Shown here: positions 22,516-33,200 of the stretch, piece after piece
Numbering within the stretch: position 1 is the stretch's first letter
Layout of the letters: every line of letters starts with the position of its first letter
DNA from: Clavaria fumosa
Taxonomy: Eukaryota > Basidiomycota > Agaricomycetes > Agaricales > Clavariaceae
NCBI GenBank assembly: GCA_951802425.1
Contig: OX637795.1
Span: 558,001-622,000 of the forward strand
DNA length: 64,000 bases
Direction: 5' to 3'
The notes under the pieces: model-generated
What the model saw: only the letters and a program-made list of their open reading frames with translations
Told to the model about the DNA's origin: nothing
Databases searched by the model: none
Made by a program: the position numbers and the translations under genes

Positions 22516-22591
22516 CCCCTGTCTACCCGCCCACCGAGCCTCCTGCCACGCCGCCTGGGACATCTATTTTATGGCTCGTGATGGACAGGGA

Positions 22592-22636
22592 CAGCATTCT
22601 CTGTGCGGCAACTGCAGTGCCGCACAGGGAATGCTG
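22592..22636. repeat. 19-bp inverted repeat (hairpin)
   Basis: CAGCATTCTCTGTGCGGCA at 22592-22610 pairs with 22618-22636 with one mismatch across a 7-nt loop. Weaker complementarity extends outward on both sides. Confidence 0.8.
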
Positions 22637-22935
22637 CCCTTGTCTGTCATCAGGTGTCTCTTAGCTCAACACCTGCAGAGGTGCGTGTATTCCAATGCGA
22701 CTCATTATTGGTCGATGTGGTGCTCGTTGATGTGGTTTTTCAGAATTTTATGTGAAGAGGGTGGCCATATGGGCCTTTTGGTTTGGTGGCGGCTTAGATG
22801 CGAGCCAGCCCCAACCAACCCTCATTCATACCCACCTGGGGTGGCCAATTGGGCCAAGGATGTGAGTGTTGTCTATTATGCAGACGACCTCCCCCAACCC
22901 CTCATCATTGTAAGTGATTTTGCTTTGCTTGCGCT

Positions 22936-23085
22936 CATACCCTGGGGTTGCCGTATGGGCTCCGAGATGGACTGCTAGCTGCCATGTGGTTAGCATCCTC
23001 TCACCCCACTCATATCTTGGGGTTGCCGTATGGGCTCCGGGATGGACTGCTAGCCGCCATGTGGTTAGTGTCTGTCAGGATCCAT
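22936..23085. repeat. 75-bp direct tandem duplication
   Basis: GGGGTTGCCGTATGGGCTCC starts at 22944 and again at 23019, followed by GGACTGCTAG and CATGTGGTTAG in both. A weaker third copy lies near 22830. The rest of 23086-23900 shows no gene that I can support. Confidence 0.8.
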
Positions 23086-23909
23086 TACGTAAGCCACCCT
23101 CATAGCGCGCTAGGTACTTCCAACCGGGAACATGTACGGATTCACGCGCCTACAAGCCAGCGATAAGCGCCCATCACGTGCCCTACGCCCACATTCCTTG
23201 CGACTTCCCACGCTTTGCAATTCGTGATGGAGGCGCAATAGTGCCTCTGACATCCCCCATCAATCAATCTAACCTAATCGAGACTAATCCAGGCCCCCCC
23301 ACGGCCAGCCAAGCCCACGCTAAGCATTTCTCTTGTCATCTCCCCCTTATCCATACCTCGCCGCTACCTTCCCTATTTGGCATCCCCTTTTCCATACACC
23401 GCCTCCCCTATCCCGCGCAACTCAGTGTGCATAGCCTCGTTCCCCATGTTGTGACTCATCCCCTACACAGCCCCTTCCCTTAGTATATATAGTACTCATG
23501 TAATGAGTGTAGTTCCCCACGTTGAAATCGAGTTATCTTCCCCCTTCCACTTTTGTTTGGGACCTGGACTGACAGCGTCCTCCCACCCCAGTTTCTTACA
23601 GATTCCCTCTCTTATGGACAACAATCAGTAAGTCCGTTTTTTTTATCTACTTGAGACTGGGGGGAACTCTTGCTTCAGCGAAGTGGGGCACTGCTTAGAT
23701 TGCAGTGCCCTCTTTGCAATGAAGCATATATTGCGATGTGAATGGCTAGTCAGAGGTGGATTTGGCCACCCATCCTCTGACGTAAATGCCTGACATGGTT
23801 CTCTTTTTGATACGTTTTACACTAGACTTGTAAATTATTTGTACTTGATGCTTTTTTTGAAATGAAGATGATATAAAGAAATCATACTGTAACTTATGCA
23901 GTTTTGCAG

Positions 23910-23927
23910 CCCTAACCCTAACCCTAA
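23910..23927. repeat. Interstitial telomere-like repeat, CCCTAA x3
   Basis: Three perfect CCCTAA units. TTAGGG is the common fungal telomere repeat. Three units are too few to call a former chromosome end with certainty. Confidence 0.7.
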
Positions 23928-24009
23928 GCAGGGCTAGTGGCTTTGAAGCCATGCACCCTCTGCTGTCATCACACATCCTGTGAAGGGAGTGTTTTTCATC
24001 AGTTTACTC

Positions 24010-24250
24010 CATTTGTATGTGGCGGCAATGACAGTGGTGGCGGCTGCGGCTGCAGCATGCGGCAGCAATGGCCCAAGCCCCCAACAGTGGTCACAGACCA
24101 ATGGCGGGGACTGGGGCCATTGGTGGCAGCAGGGACAGGGCAGAAGCAGAGCGTCAGGGTGGGGAAAGGGAGCAGCAGTGGCAGCAGGGCAGGGCGGGAC
24201 AGCATGGCAGGGAGCAGGCGGCAAGTAGTGGCAGAAGAGCAGGCGGCAGG
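24010..24250. repeat. GC-rich repeat, inverted relative to 21450-21770
   Basis: Contains GGCCCAAGCCCCCAACAGTG and GACTGGGGCCATTG in reverse orientation to the block at 21450-21770, followed by GGCAGCAGGG repeats. Confidence 0.6.
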
Positions 24251-24746
24251 TGGCAGGCATGCACAAGGTCTTGTCTCCGCAAGTATCCGCTACAGGGCCA
24301 TAGCACGAATGCCAAGAGGGCACGACGGCACCAGTAGGTAAATACAAGGAGAGGAGAGCAGGTAGACACAAAGGGACAACTATAAACAAGTGAATGAGAA
24401 CTATTATAGACACAAGTAAATGAGAGAACGTTTGAGCATTAGCCCTTCTCAACACTCATCACACTCTCTTGATGCTTTGTCCCAGCCTTGGATATATTCT
24501 TGTTGTGCCTTTGTAACTACACATACAGTAGTCCTTCCTGGTCTGAACATGTCTTGTTCCCCCTTTGTCCAATCATTGTACTTGCCTACCCTGGTAGTTA
24601 TAGAAACTTCCTTCTTGTCTGAACTTATCGCTTCACACCTTGTTCTCCCCTCTGTCTAATCGTTGTGTGGTACCACTGTCAACTGAACCTCCCCTATTCA
24701 AGAGATGTAGTCTTGTATTGTTGTAGTCAAGGTGATCTGGAAAACA

Positions 24747-24755
24747 TTATATATG
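24747..24755 (+). promoter_or_regulatory. TATA-like box upstream of the H3-mimic gene
   Basis: TTATATATG lies about 40 nt before the ATG at 24794, with a pyrimidine-rich stretch (CTCTCTCTTAG) between them. Assigned by position only. Confidence 0.4.
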
Positions 24756-24793
24756 CATGACCCTCACTCTCTCTTAGTGCTTATCCCCTCGCA

Positions 24794-26371
24794 ATGGCTC
24801 GAAACAAACAAACAGCACAGAGAAGTACCGGCGGTCGCGCTCTCCACATTGTCCCAGGGTCAGCTGTATCCACAAGAACGACAGCTACTTCTACAGCGCT
24901 GGTTAGACCACAATTTGCTAGTGAGGGTGAAAATGTGAGTATTCGCCTTTGCTCTGAGCACTGGTACAAAACAATAAACTTTTTCCACAGTTCTGCTACA
25001 TGTGCCTTAATGGTGGTTTTCTTTTTGTCTGTGATTACTGTGCTTGGGCACTATGCACAAAATGCCTCACCATCCCGACTTCGATCGACACCGAACACCT
25101 CAAGTTCATGTGTCTCACCTGCCATGCTCGGTCTTTCAAAGGACCCACCCTCAGCCCATATTATGTGAGCATTGATTTACTTATTCTGTTTCGTTCTCTT
25201 ATCTTTGCATTGTAGGGGTTCTATTTGACAAAGGGCCTCGACATCATCGACGGGAAGCCCGACACGGCAAGATTGCGACCAGCGTTTGCACAACCTCTCA
25301 AGGTAGTAGGCAATTTTCAAATGACTGCAAATTCTCATGTCAGCAACAAGGGACTACTTGTCTTGCACTTTCTCCTCAAAGGAATGGATCATGCTGGAAC
25401 GCCGGCAAGACTTCTCGCCGACTATATGCGGTCGTATCTTGGAGATGAGGCATTGCAGTATGAAGAGGTTGTGTTCAATCTTGCCAATGACATCCTTATC
25501 AATTTGCACGCAGAGTACATGAAGAGCTTGGTGCATAAGATTCAGTATGAGCTTTCTATTTCACATCATATTGTACTAACCATTTTCACAAAAATAAACA
25601 TCCCCATGTCGTAATTTTTATTACGAATCATTCTCATGATGACACTGGCAACCTCTTTCTTTCACCTGGGTTATGCACCCAGGTCAAACCCGTGAGTTTG
25701 TTTACAATGCATCTGCCTCCAGCTAATTTGAAGCCTTAGTTTCTCAATGTCCTCCTCCCACCTGCCCACTTGACATTCCTCAAAGGGGCAGAGGTCACAT
25801 TGTGGATGATGTCCTGTGGAACATTAGTCAAGAACTTCCATAGTTATTCAGAGCTAGCAGAGGCAACCAAGCAGTAAGACAATAACTAGCACTCTCAATT
25901 TGCTAATTAATCAAAATTTCCAGCCTTTTGATTTCGGATGTCATCGCATTCACAGCCGCTGAGCTGCAACCTTGCCTTACAGCAGGGTTTGTAGTTGGCT
26001 ATGCCCAGCAAGTTCTGGTGGAGGGATTCCCTCTGGAGGATTGTCTCCGGAGGCTCCTACCTGCGACATCAGCAATTTGTCGCCACACCGACATCGTCCA
26101 TCTCCAGGCAAGAGAGGGACAAATACGTGGTGCTCGTTATATGTGGGTTCACCCTGAGCTTCGCCCTTGGGGAAATCAGCTCCCAGTGCAGTGCAAGGCT
26201 TGTGGCTGCATCCACTCCTGGGTCTCATCTACTGGTAATGCTGGGGCGAGAATATTTGCTTGTCGAAATCTGCAGTGCACCAACAAACTTATCTTCAATG
26301 CACCTGAGGAGAAAGTATGGCTGGGAGGCGAAATTTTTGGAGGGCACTGGCTAATTATAAATCAACAGTAG
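24794..26371 (+). CDS. Histone H3 tail-like N-terminus fused to a PHD-like zinc finger
   Basis: Exons: 24794-24934, 24991-25164, 25216 to about 25548, about 25590-25691, 25740-25873 and 25924-26371. All junctions except the third intron have GT/AG and matching phases. The protein opens MARNKQTAQRSTGGRAL, matching 11 of the first 15 residues of mature histone H3 (ARTKQTARKSTGGKA). Lys4 is kept, while Lys9 and Lys14 are Arg. Exon 2 encodes a PHD-like finger: CYMCLNGGFLFVCDYC, then CTKC and CLTC (C-x2-C-x8-C-x2-C-x4-C-x2-C). The C-terminal exon has a second possible zinc site (CKACGCIHSW ... CRNLQC). The rest is helical with no known catalytic motif. The third intron has a branch site TACTAAC but no AG near it, so splicing may be damaged. 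It likely acts in the nucleus at chromatin. Related H3-like proteins occur near transposons in Agaricomycetes, from memory. Confidence 0.7.
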
Positions 26372-26422
26372 TGTAAAGCATCTGTTCCTTCACATATGAA
26401 GGAACATGGATATCTGACCTAA

Positions 26423-26574
26423 CCGCCTGACCCACACTAAATGATGGCAATATAACCTACAAACCCATGCCACATACCTCTGTCCCCAATTCATCCTTTA
26501 TCTCATAAATACGTACCATACATACAACCATGTCTTTGCCTTTGCCAATGTTGCAGTATATAAATGCTGATTCA
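26423..26574 (+). repeat. LINE 3'-end relic, copy 1 (152 bp)
   Basis: Nearly identical to 27229-27380, starting CCGCCTGACCCACACTAAATGA and ending AAATGCTGATTCA (both copies 152 bp). Copy 2 follows a LINE coding end, so copy 1 is a 5'-truncated insertion containing only the 3' untranslated region. Confidence 0.7.
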
Positions 26575-26933
26575 ATGGCCCAATCATCAATTAATGAGGC
26601 ATACGTGAAGGCCAATCAAGAGACATCATTGGGCAAATGTGTAGGCCCAGCCTGAAAAATGTATTACCTGCGAAGACTGCATGTTGGCTGAATTGTAAAT
26701 TTGTAGTAATGAACATATAGGCCTACATAACTGTGGCTAATACATTGCTCAATGGCCCATTCATCAATTAATGAGGCATATATCAGGGCCAACATAAAGG
26801 CCTAGATGACACTGGCTCTCACATTGCCTTGTTACCAGCTACTCTAATTGAACTTCTCTAAATGACTATCCTCTGCCATCAATGCTGTACTGTGTGCCTG
26901 TCATAAGATAGCATCACAATATATGAAAATACC
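26575..26933. other. Non-coding spacer
   Basis: No gene is supported. ATCAATTAATGAGGCATA occurs at about 26587 and 26764, a short internal duplication. Confidence 0.5.
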
Positions 26934-27400
26934 TCATGAGCCCGAATGCCTCTGCGGAGACATGATCCCAACAACTCCAGCAACAAGATACATAGACCAT
27001 ATATTCCATAATTGCTGAGCATACGACGAACACCGACACATACTATCAGAAGTGCATCGCGACCACTCTCCGCCGATCCCGCTCAGCGGTACCAAAGGAC
27101 TACTCGCCATTGCGAAATTCTTACGAATCTCCAGAGTATTCACCTCAACTGGAGAGCCGCTCAAACCCCCTATCCCACCAGAACTACCCGGCCTTAACCT
27201 CTTCGATACTGCATCATACCCAACAAACCCGCCTGACCCACACTAAATGACGGCAATATAACCTACAAACCCATGCCACATACCTCCGTCCCCAATTGAT
27301 CCTTTATCTCATAAATATGTACCATACGTACAACCACGTCTTTGTCTTTGCCAATGTTGCAGTATATAAATGCTGATTCAAAAGAAGAATAGAAAAAAAA
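26934..27400 (+). pseudogene. 5'-truncated LINE relic, copy 2
   Basis: The frame CLCGDMIPTTPATRYIDHIF, then HNC, a TGA, AYDEHRHILSE and LSGTKGLLAIAKFLRISRVF has the spacing of the C-terminal Cys/His box and tail of LINE ORF2 proteins. It ends at a stop near 27246, followed by the 152-bp 3' sequence and an A-rich tail (AGAAAAAAAAGG). Confidence 0.65.
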
Positions 27401-27464
27401 GGTGTCATGTGACCTTGTTGATTGTCAAACCCCCTAACATAGATTTGCGAATTCAGCTCATCCA

Positions 27465-27936
27465 ATGGCCAAAAGGAAGCATCAAGAGACTGACTTATCT
27501 GGCTCAAACAAGAGGACCAATTATGCTCCTTGTGATGCGTATGTATCGTCTAACTGAGCTGAGTTGATGTCTAATGCCCACCCAAGGCCATCTACTTTGA
27601 AAGGCACCATGTGGAGCCTCTTACGCACTACGATACGCAAGCACGTAACTCATAAAATGCAAAAGCCACTCAAGACAAGGCAAGTCATCAATTTTTAATC
27701 CTGTTAAGCCATCTAAAATTGAAGGAAGGTTGAAAATTTGGGGCGAACTTGAGGAATTGAGAGTTGCCATGGATTCCAGCAACAAGAGTAATGCTGACGA
27801 CCAACCTGTGACTCAAGAAGAACTACAACGTGTAGTTCTAACTGTGGCCTATGCCCTCTTCAACCCAAGTGCATTAGCTTAAATGACTTGCAACAATCAG
27901 CCGAACACTTTGACCATTCAGTTCAAACGGAATGGG
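27465..27936 (+). pseudogene. TET/JBP-like dioxygenase gene, 5' part
   Basis: The ATG at 27465 opens a basic N-terminus (MAKRKHQETDLSGSNKRTNY). Exon 1 ends at 27538 with a GTATGT donor. Later segments (RLKIWGELEELRVAMDSS, DQPVTQEELQRVVLTVAYAL) are acidic and helical. Joining them needs a GC-AG intron near 27680 and a one-base frame change near 27870. The last segment ends QQSAEHFDHSVQTEW at GGAATGGG, where the LINE begins. The frame continues after the LINE at 34832 with the same eight bases, so this and 34832-35847 were one gene. Confidence 0.65.
27929..27936 (+). repeat. Target site duplication of the LINE, left copy
   Basis: GGAATGGG, repeated at 34832-34839 directly after the poly(A) tract. 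Confidence 0.8.
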
Positions 27937-28081
27937 GAAGGACTTCCTTTCTAGGCAACCACATCAACACACGCGACAAAAACTATGAGACTCACAAAAT
28001 TGCCTAGTACAATAGTCCTCTATAATCCCCTAGCTTAGCCTAACCGCTACTATACTGCATACCCTCTCGGGAAACCGAAAA

Positions 28082-30280
28082 ATGTCGAAAAATCGTGGGG
28101 AAGCCCCGGCGGACCCAGGAAGCGACGCGTTGGCACCACCGACAGCGCGCGCGTCACCACCCCAGCCCCCCGACCCTGCTGCCCCCTCCCTTAGCGCCAG
28201 CAACCCAGCAGTAGGTCAAAACCGGAACAAAGAAGCCCAGCATATAGCTGCAGCAAGAGAGACACTTCAAAAGGCTGGCGTCCAGCTAACCGAAGGACTA
28301 ATCACAGTCACCGACATCGCTACAGCCATCAGACAAACTATACACACCGGAACCAGAATCCCCAAAACTACAGCAGACGCAATGCTAGCAATCGCGACCC
28401 TCCTACAATCAGTCCAAACCAACCAAATTATCGAAGAGATTGCCAATCACCTGACAGAAACAGTGAGTGCCCCCCTTGACAGGCTTACAGAAATCGCGGA
28501 GAACGCCAGGCAAACCCTGGAAAGACTTGAGAACGCTACCATCGCTCAGACAAACGCCACTGCAGATATCAGAAATCGGACTCGCAAGACCACCGACTTA
28601 ATCGGAAGCGCCGCAGTCGACCTGGCAGAAAGAGCCGAAGCAGCACTACGCACCATCACGCATAGGGCGCCAGATACGGCCCCACCAACCTTAACTCCAC
28701 TGCAACCCACACAAGGCACCCCCCCACCACCAAACGCCCCAGAAACATACGCAAACGCACTACGAAACGGTACCCAACGACCCCAACAAATACGACTCAC
28801 TCAACCCCACCCCGGACACGCAGAGGCCATAGCCATGACCCAAGACAGAGCGAGACAAGTAATAATCCACACCAGACCGCGTGCTGACATCGACGGGCAG
28901 CAATCGTCCACCCAGGCCATGACAGAACGTCAACTAATCGACAAGGCCAACGAGGCAGTTGAAAGGATGGGCGCGGAAACCGAAGGAAGACCGGACAACG
29001 AACGCATCTTTGTCGGAGCGCAACCCCTACGGCGAGGAGCCATACTATACCTCACAGCATCAGAGGAAGCCGCCCAGTGGCTCCAGCAAAGCCACATAAG
29101 ACAAGCCTTTACAGGCCAATACGAAGACGCAATCCAAATCAGAGAGAGAGGCTACGACGTGATTTTGGAATACGTCCCGGTGACCTTTGACCCAGACTCT
29201 AGAGACGCACTAACTACAATAGAGCAGGTCAACAACCTCCCAACCGCAGAAATCGCAGAAGCCAAATACATTAAAGACGTCGCACGCAGGACGCCCGGAC
29301 AACGCACCGCCTTCGTCCTCATGTCTTTCCATAACCCCCAACACGCCAACCGAGCGATCAGTCAAGGCCTAGTCATCGAGGGCAAGAAGATACAATGCAG
29401 GAAGAGCATATACGAGCCCAGACGATGCATGAAATGCCAAGCATTCACACCGTTTCACTTCGCAGTGGACTGCAAATGGATACATGATGTCTGTCCTAGG
29501 TGCGCGGGCCCACACAAGATAACGGAATGCACAGCCAGCCCGAACCAAAAATCATGCCACAACTGCCAAGCGCACGGACACGCAGCAAGCGACCGCGACT
29601 GCCCCACCTTCAAGAGGGAATGTCACAAGATCATGGAGAGGCGACCAGAGAACCGCTACAGGTACTTCCCAGTAAACGAGGACCCAGCAACATGGGAACG
29701 CACAGGAGCAGAGGCGACACTCAACAACGAACGGGAGAACAACACCTTCGGAGGCTTTGTCAACGCCCGACTCCTAAGAAGGACGAACTTACAAGAGATG
29801 GACCCACCGCAATGGCCCCCTCCCGACCCCCAAGGGAGAATAACACCCCAGGCGCACTGGGAAGATGGACGTAGAAACCTGCAAGATGATAGGAACCACA
29901 ACCGCGACCATGGTCACGGTCATGCCCAGAACACGCCCCTCCCCCCCTTCCGTCCCCTGCCACGGAACGCTGCAAGAGACACCGCACCCCCCATACCTAG
30001 GATGATCCCTCCCCCACCACGACAAGCGCGACCAGCCCGACTACCTGCCCGACCAGCACGATCAGAACGACCACCACGGCCACCACCACCGCCGACACCA
30101 ACACCGGAGAACACGGCGAACCCATCAAACACGGCGAACGCGAATACAGTCACCAACACGAACACGAACACGAACACGAATGCGAACACGAACACCCCCA
30201 ACCTGCCAAGGACACAAGCCACAATAGATTTCTTTTTTAACTCACAAATGACAGGAAACCCCCCCAACACCTCAACATGA
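28082..30280 (+). CDS. LINE ORF1, gag-like protein (732 aa)
   Basis: The frame is intact. The N-terminus is Pro/Ala-rich and low complexity (residues 1-50). A helical region follows (about residues 60-200, ERAEAALRTI), then a globular part with VILEYVPVTFDP. Three zinc knuckles lie at about residues 445-520: CMKCQAFTPFHFAVDC, CPRCAGPHKITEC and CHNCQAHGHAASDRDC. The C-terminus is Pro/Arg-rich and ends in an (NT)n tract from a short tandem repeat (ACGAACACG). Such proteins bind the LINE RNA. The stop overlaps the ORF2 start (ATGA at 30277-30280), suggesting reinitiation for ORF2 translation. Confidence 0.9.
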   Translation: MSKNRGEAPADPGSDALAPPTARASPPQPPDPAAPSLSASNPAVGQNRNKEAQHIAAARETLQKAGVQLTEGLITVTDIATAIRQTIHTGTRIPKTTADAMLAIATLLQSVQTNQIIEEIANHLTETVSAPLDRLTEIAENARQTLERLENATIAQTNATADIRNRTRKTTDLIGSAAVDLAERAEAALRTITHRAPDTAPPTLTPLQPTQGTPPPPNAPETYANALRNGTQRPQQIRLTQPHPGHAEAIAMTQDRARQVIIHTRPRADIDGQQSSTQAMTERQLIDKANEAVERMGAETEGRPDNERIFVGAQPLRRGAILYLTASEEAAQWLQQSHIRQAFTGQYEDAIQIRERGYDVILEYVPVTFDPDSRDALTTIEQVNNLPTAEIAEAKYIKDVARRTPGQRTAFVLMSFHNPQHANRAISQGLVIEGKKIQCRKSIYEPRRCMKCQAFTPFHFAVDCKWIHDVCPRCAGPHKITECTASPNQKSCHNCQAHGHAASDRDCPTFKRECHKIMERRPENRYRYFPVNEDPATWERTGAEATLNNERENNTFGGFVNARLLRRTNLQEMDPPQWPPPDPQGRITPQAHWEDGRRNLQDDRNHNRDHGHGHAQNTPLPPFRPLPRNAARDTAPPIPRMIPPPPRQARPARLPARPARSERPPRPPPPPTPTPENTANPSNTANANTVTNTNTNTNTNANTNTPNLPRTQATIDFFFNSQMTGNPPNTST

Positions 30281-33200
30281 CCATGAGAACGCACGCAAAC
30301 CAACTCAAGATATGGCAGCAGAATTGTAGGAAATCCCCTGATGCCCAGGCGCACATGATCAACAGCCTAAATCCCAATGCCTTCGACATATGTGCGATAC
30401 AGGAGCCCTGGCTCGACTTCCTAAACAACACCAGAGCAGCACGAAACTGGACGACTGTGCTACCACCCACTCACTACCGAGGACAACACACTACGCGATC
30501 CGTCATACTAGTCAGCCCGAGAATCCCCACGTCAAACTGGATGGACTTACGCATAAACTCACCCGACATATCAGGCATACAAATCTGGGGCGAATTTGGA
30601 ACAATCAAGATCATCAACGTATATAACGACTGCGAACACTCACAGGCCACTGACACCCTCCATAACTGGTTCATAAGTGCAACGGACGCCTCCCTCCCAC
30701 CCACCCCCAACAACCCACCGGTACTCCCAGACAATGTTATCTTGCTCGGCGACTTCAACCGCCACCACCCGCTATGGGAGGAAGAGCGGAACCACCACCT
30801 CTTCACCCCCGATGCGCTAAGACTTGCGCAGCCCCTGCTAGAGCTAATCGCGGCACAAAACTTACGGATGATACTCCCAAAAGACATTCCCACACTTGAA
30901 CAGTCGTCCACAAAAAACTGGACGAGACCAGACAATGTATTTGCATCAGAAGCGATAGCGGACGCCTTTATTAGGTGCAACGTAGACCCAGGGAGACGAC
31001 CCCCGAAGACGGACCACCTCCCCATCATTAGCATACTCGACGTAACCCCTCCCACACAGGAGACCGCCCCGAAGCGAAACTGGAGAAATGTAGACTGGAA
31101 GACGTTCCGGGAAGAACTGTCAAACACGCTGAGTGAACTGCCCCCCCCTCGGAAAATCATAACTCCCCAGCAGTTCGACAGGACCGTTAGAAACCTCGAA
31201 TCAGCCATCCAGACCACAGTAGACAAAACGGTCCCCTTCATAAAACCATCACCTTACGCAAGAAGATGGTGGACGCCAGAGCTGTCGGGGACAAGACGGC
31301 TCGCCTGTCGGGCCAGCTCCCGCGCCTACCGCGCCCGTCTCACCCCAACACACCCCGCACATGAAGAATGGCGAAGGATCAAAAACGATTACTCCCAGAT
31401 GATCAGAAGGACAAAGCGCGAACACTGGGAGAGATGGATCGAGGAACTAGCAGACCCCGAGGTATGGGACGCGCACAGACTAATCTCAACACCGTCATCA
31501 GATGGAGGCCGAACTCGAATCCCCAACCTTCAAGATGTGCGAGCACAGAACACAGGAAATCAGGAGACACACGCACACACAAATGAGCGCAAGAGCCAAA
31601 TCCTACACCACACTTTCTTTCCCCCCCCACCGGCGATGCCCATGGTCCCCGACGAGGCGGCGTACCCGGACCCAATATGCAGATTCTGACCAATAACCGA
31701 AGCACAAGTATACCGAGCCATAGCAAAGATTAAACCATTCAAAGCAGTGATGAGTGGCGACATTGCAAATGTAGTACTAAAGAAATCTGCAGCGCTAATC
31801 ATCCCCCACTTGCTCCCGATTTACAGGGCGACTTTCGAACTAGGGGTCTACCCTAAACACTGGAAGGAATACGACTCTGTGGTCCTACGAAAACCTGGAC
31901 GACCGGACTACACCGTGCCCAAGGCCTACCGCCCCATCGTGCTACTACGCACGATCGCAAAACCCCTGTCCATGGCGGTGGCAGAAGACTTAACGTACAT
32001 TACGGAAAAATATAACCTACTACCGAGACAACACTTTGGAGGGAGGCCAGGCAGGACGACCACTGATGCCATTCACCTAGTGGTGAAATTTGTACAAGAC
32101 GCATGGCGGGTAGGTAAGGTAGCCTCAGCCCTCTTTCTAGACGTCAAGGGCGCTTTCCCCTCGGTGGACATCGACACCCTGCGGCACGACATGCGGATGC
32201 GAGGAATACCCAGAGAATACACGGACTGGATCGCCACAAAACTACAGGGACGAAAAACAGTAATCGCTTTCGATGACTACAGGTCAGACCCCCTCGACAT
32301 ACATGCAGGCCTAGACCAAGGATGCCCCCTCTCCCCCATCTGCTACATCCTATACAACTCCCCGGCGCTGGAAGCTCCAATGGCCAAACGATCCAATGAC
32401 ATAATGGCAAGTGGATACATAGACGACCTAGTAATAATCGCACAAGGAGCCAACTTCCAAGAGGCGAACAGCAAGATCAAGAGCGAGATGGAGAAGGAAA
32501 ACGGAGTGCTTCATTGGGCAAGGACACACAATTGTGAGTTTGAGATCTCGAAATTCGCCCTAATCGGATTCTCGCGGCGTCAAGAGCCACGACCATTCCA
32601 GCCCAGGAAAAGACAACCGATTGTCAGACCTGCCATACGGATACAAGACATCCTAATCAAACCGGTACAAACGACAAAATTCCTCGGAGTCACGATACAC
32701 CAATCCCTCAGCTGGGCAGAGCAAGCATCAGCGGCCATCGCCAAAGGCGCGGACTGGGCCATCCAATGCAGGCGCATCGCCAAGCCAACGCGGGGCATCC
32801 CCCTCCACCTAGCACGCCGACTATACACTGCAGTATGCATACCGAAGATCTTGTATGCGGCGGACGTCTGGGCAACCCCCCCCAACCGAGCCCCAGGACG
32901 ATGCCAGACCAAATACACCGGGCGCATCGGAAAACTCACCGGAATCCACAGGCAGGCGCTACTGTTACTGGGAGCACTCAGGACCACCGCCACCGACGTC
33001 CTCGAAGCACATGCCAACGTCCCCCCTTTCCACCTAATCCTGGAAAAGGTACGCTACAGAGCACTACTAAGGATGACAACCCTACCAGAGAGCAATCCGA
33101 TACACCAACACATCCGCAGGGCGCGCCAAGCCCAGGTAAAACACCATCGCACCCCTCTTCACACCCTTGCGGCTGCACATCCAAGACTGAACCCGGACAA

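Noticed and set aside
30474..31241. 255-codon minus frame opposite the LINE endonuclease
   Set aside because: It is a shadow of ORF2, whose motifs are all on the plus strand.
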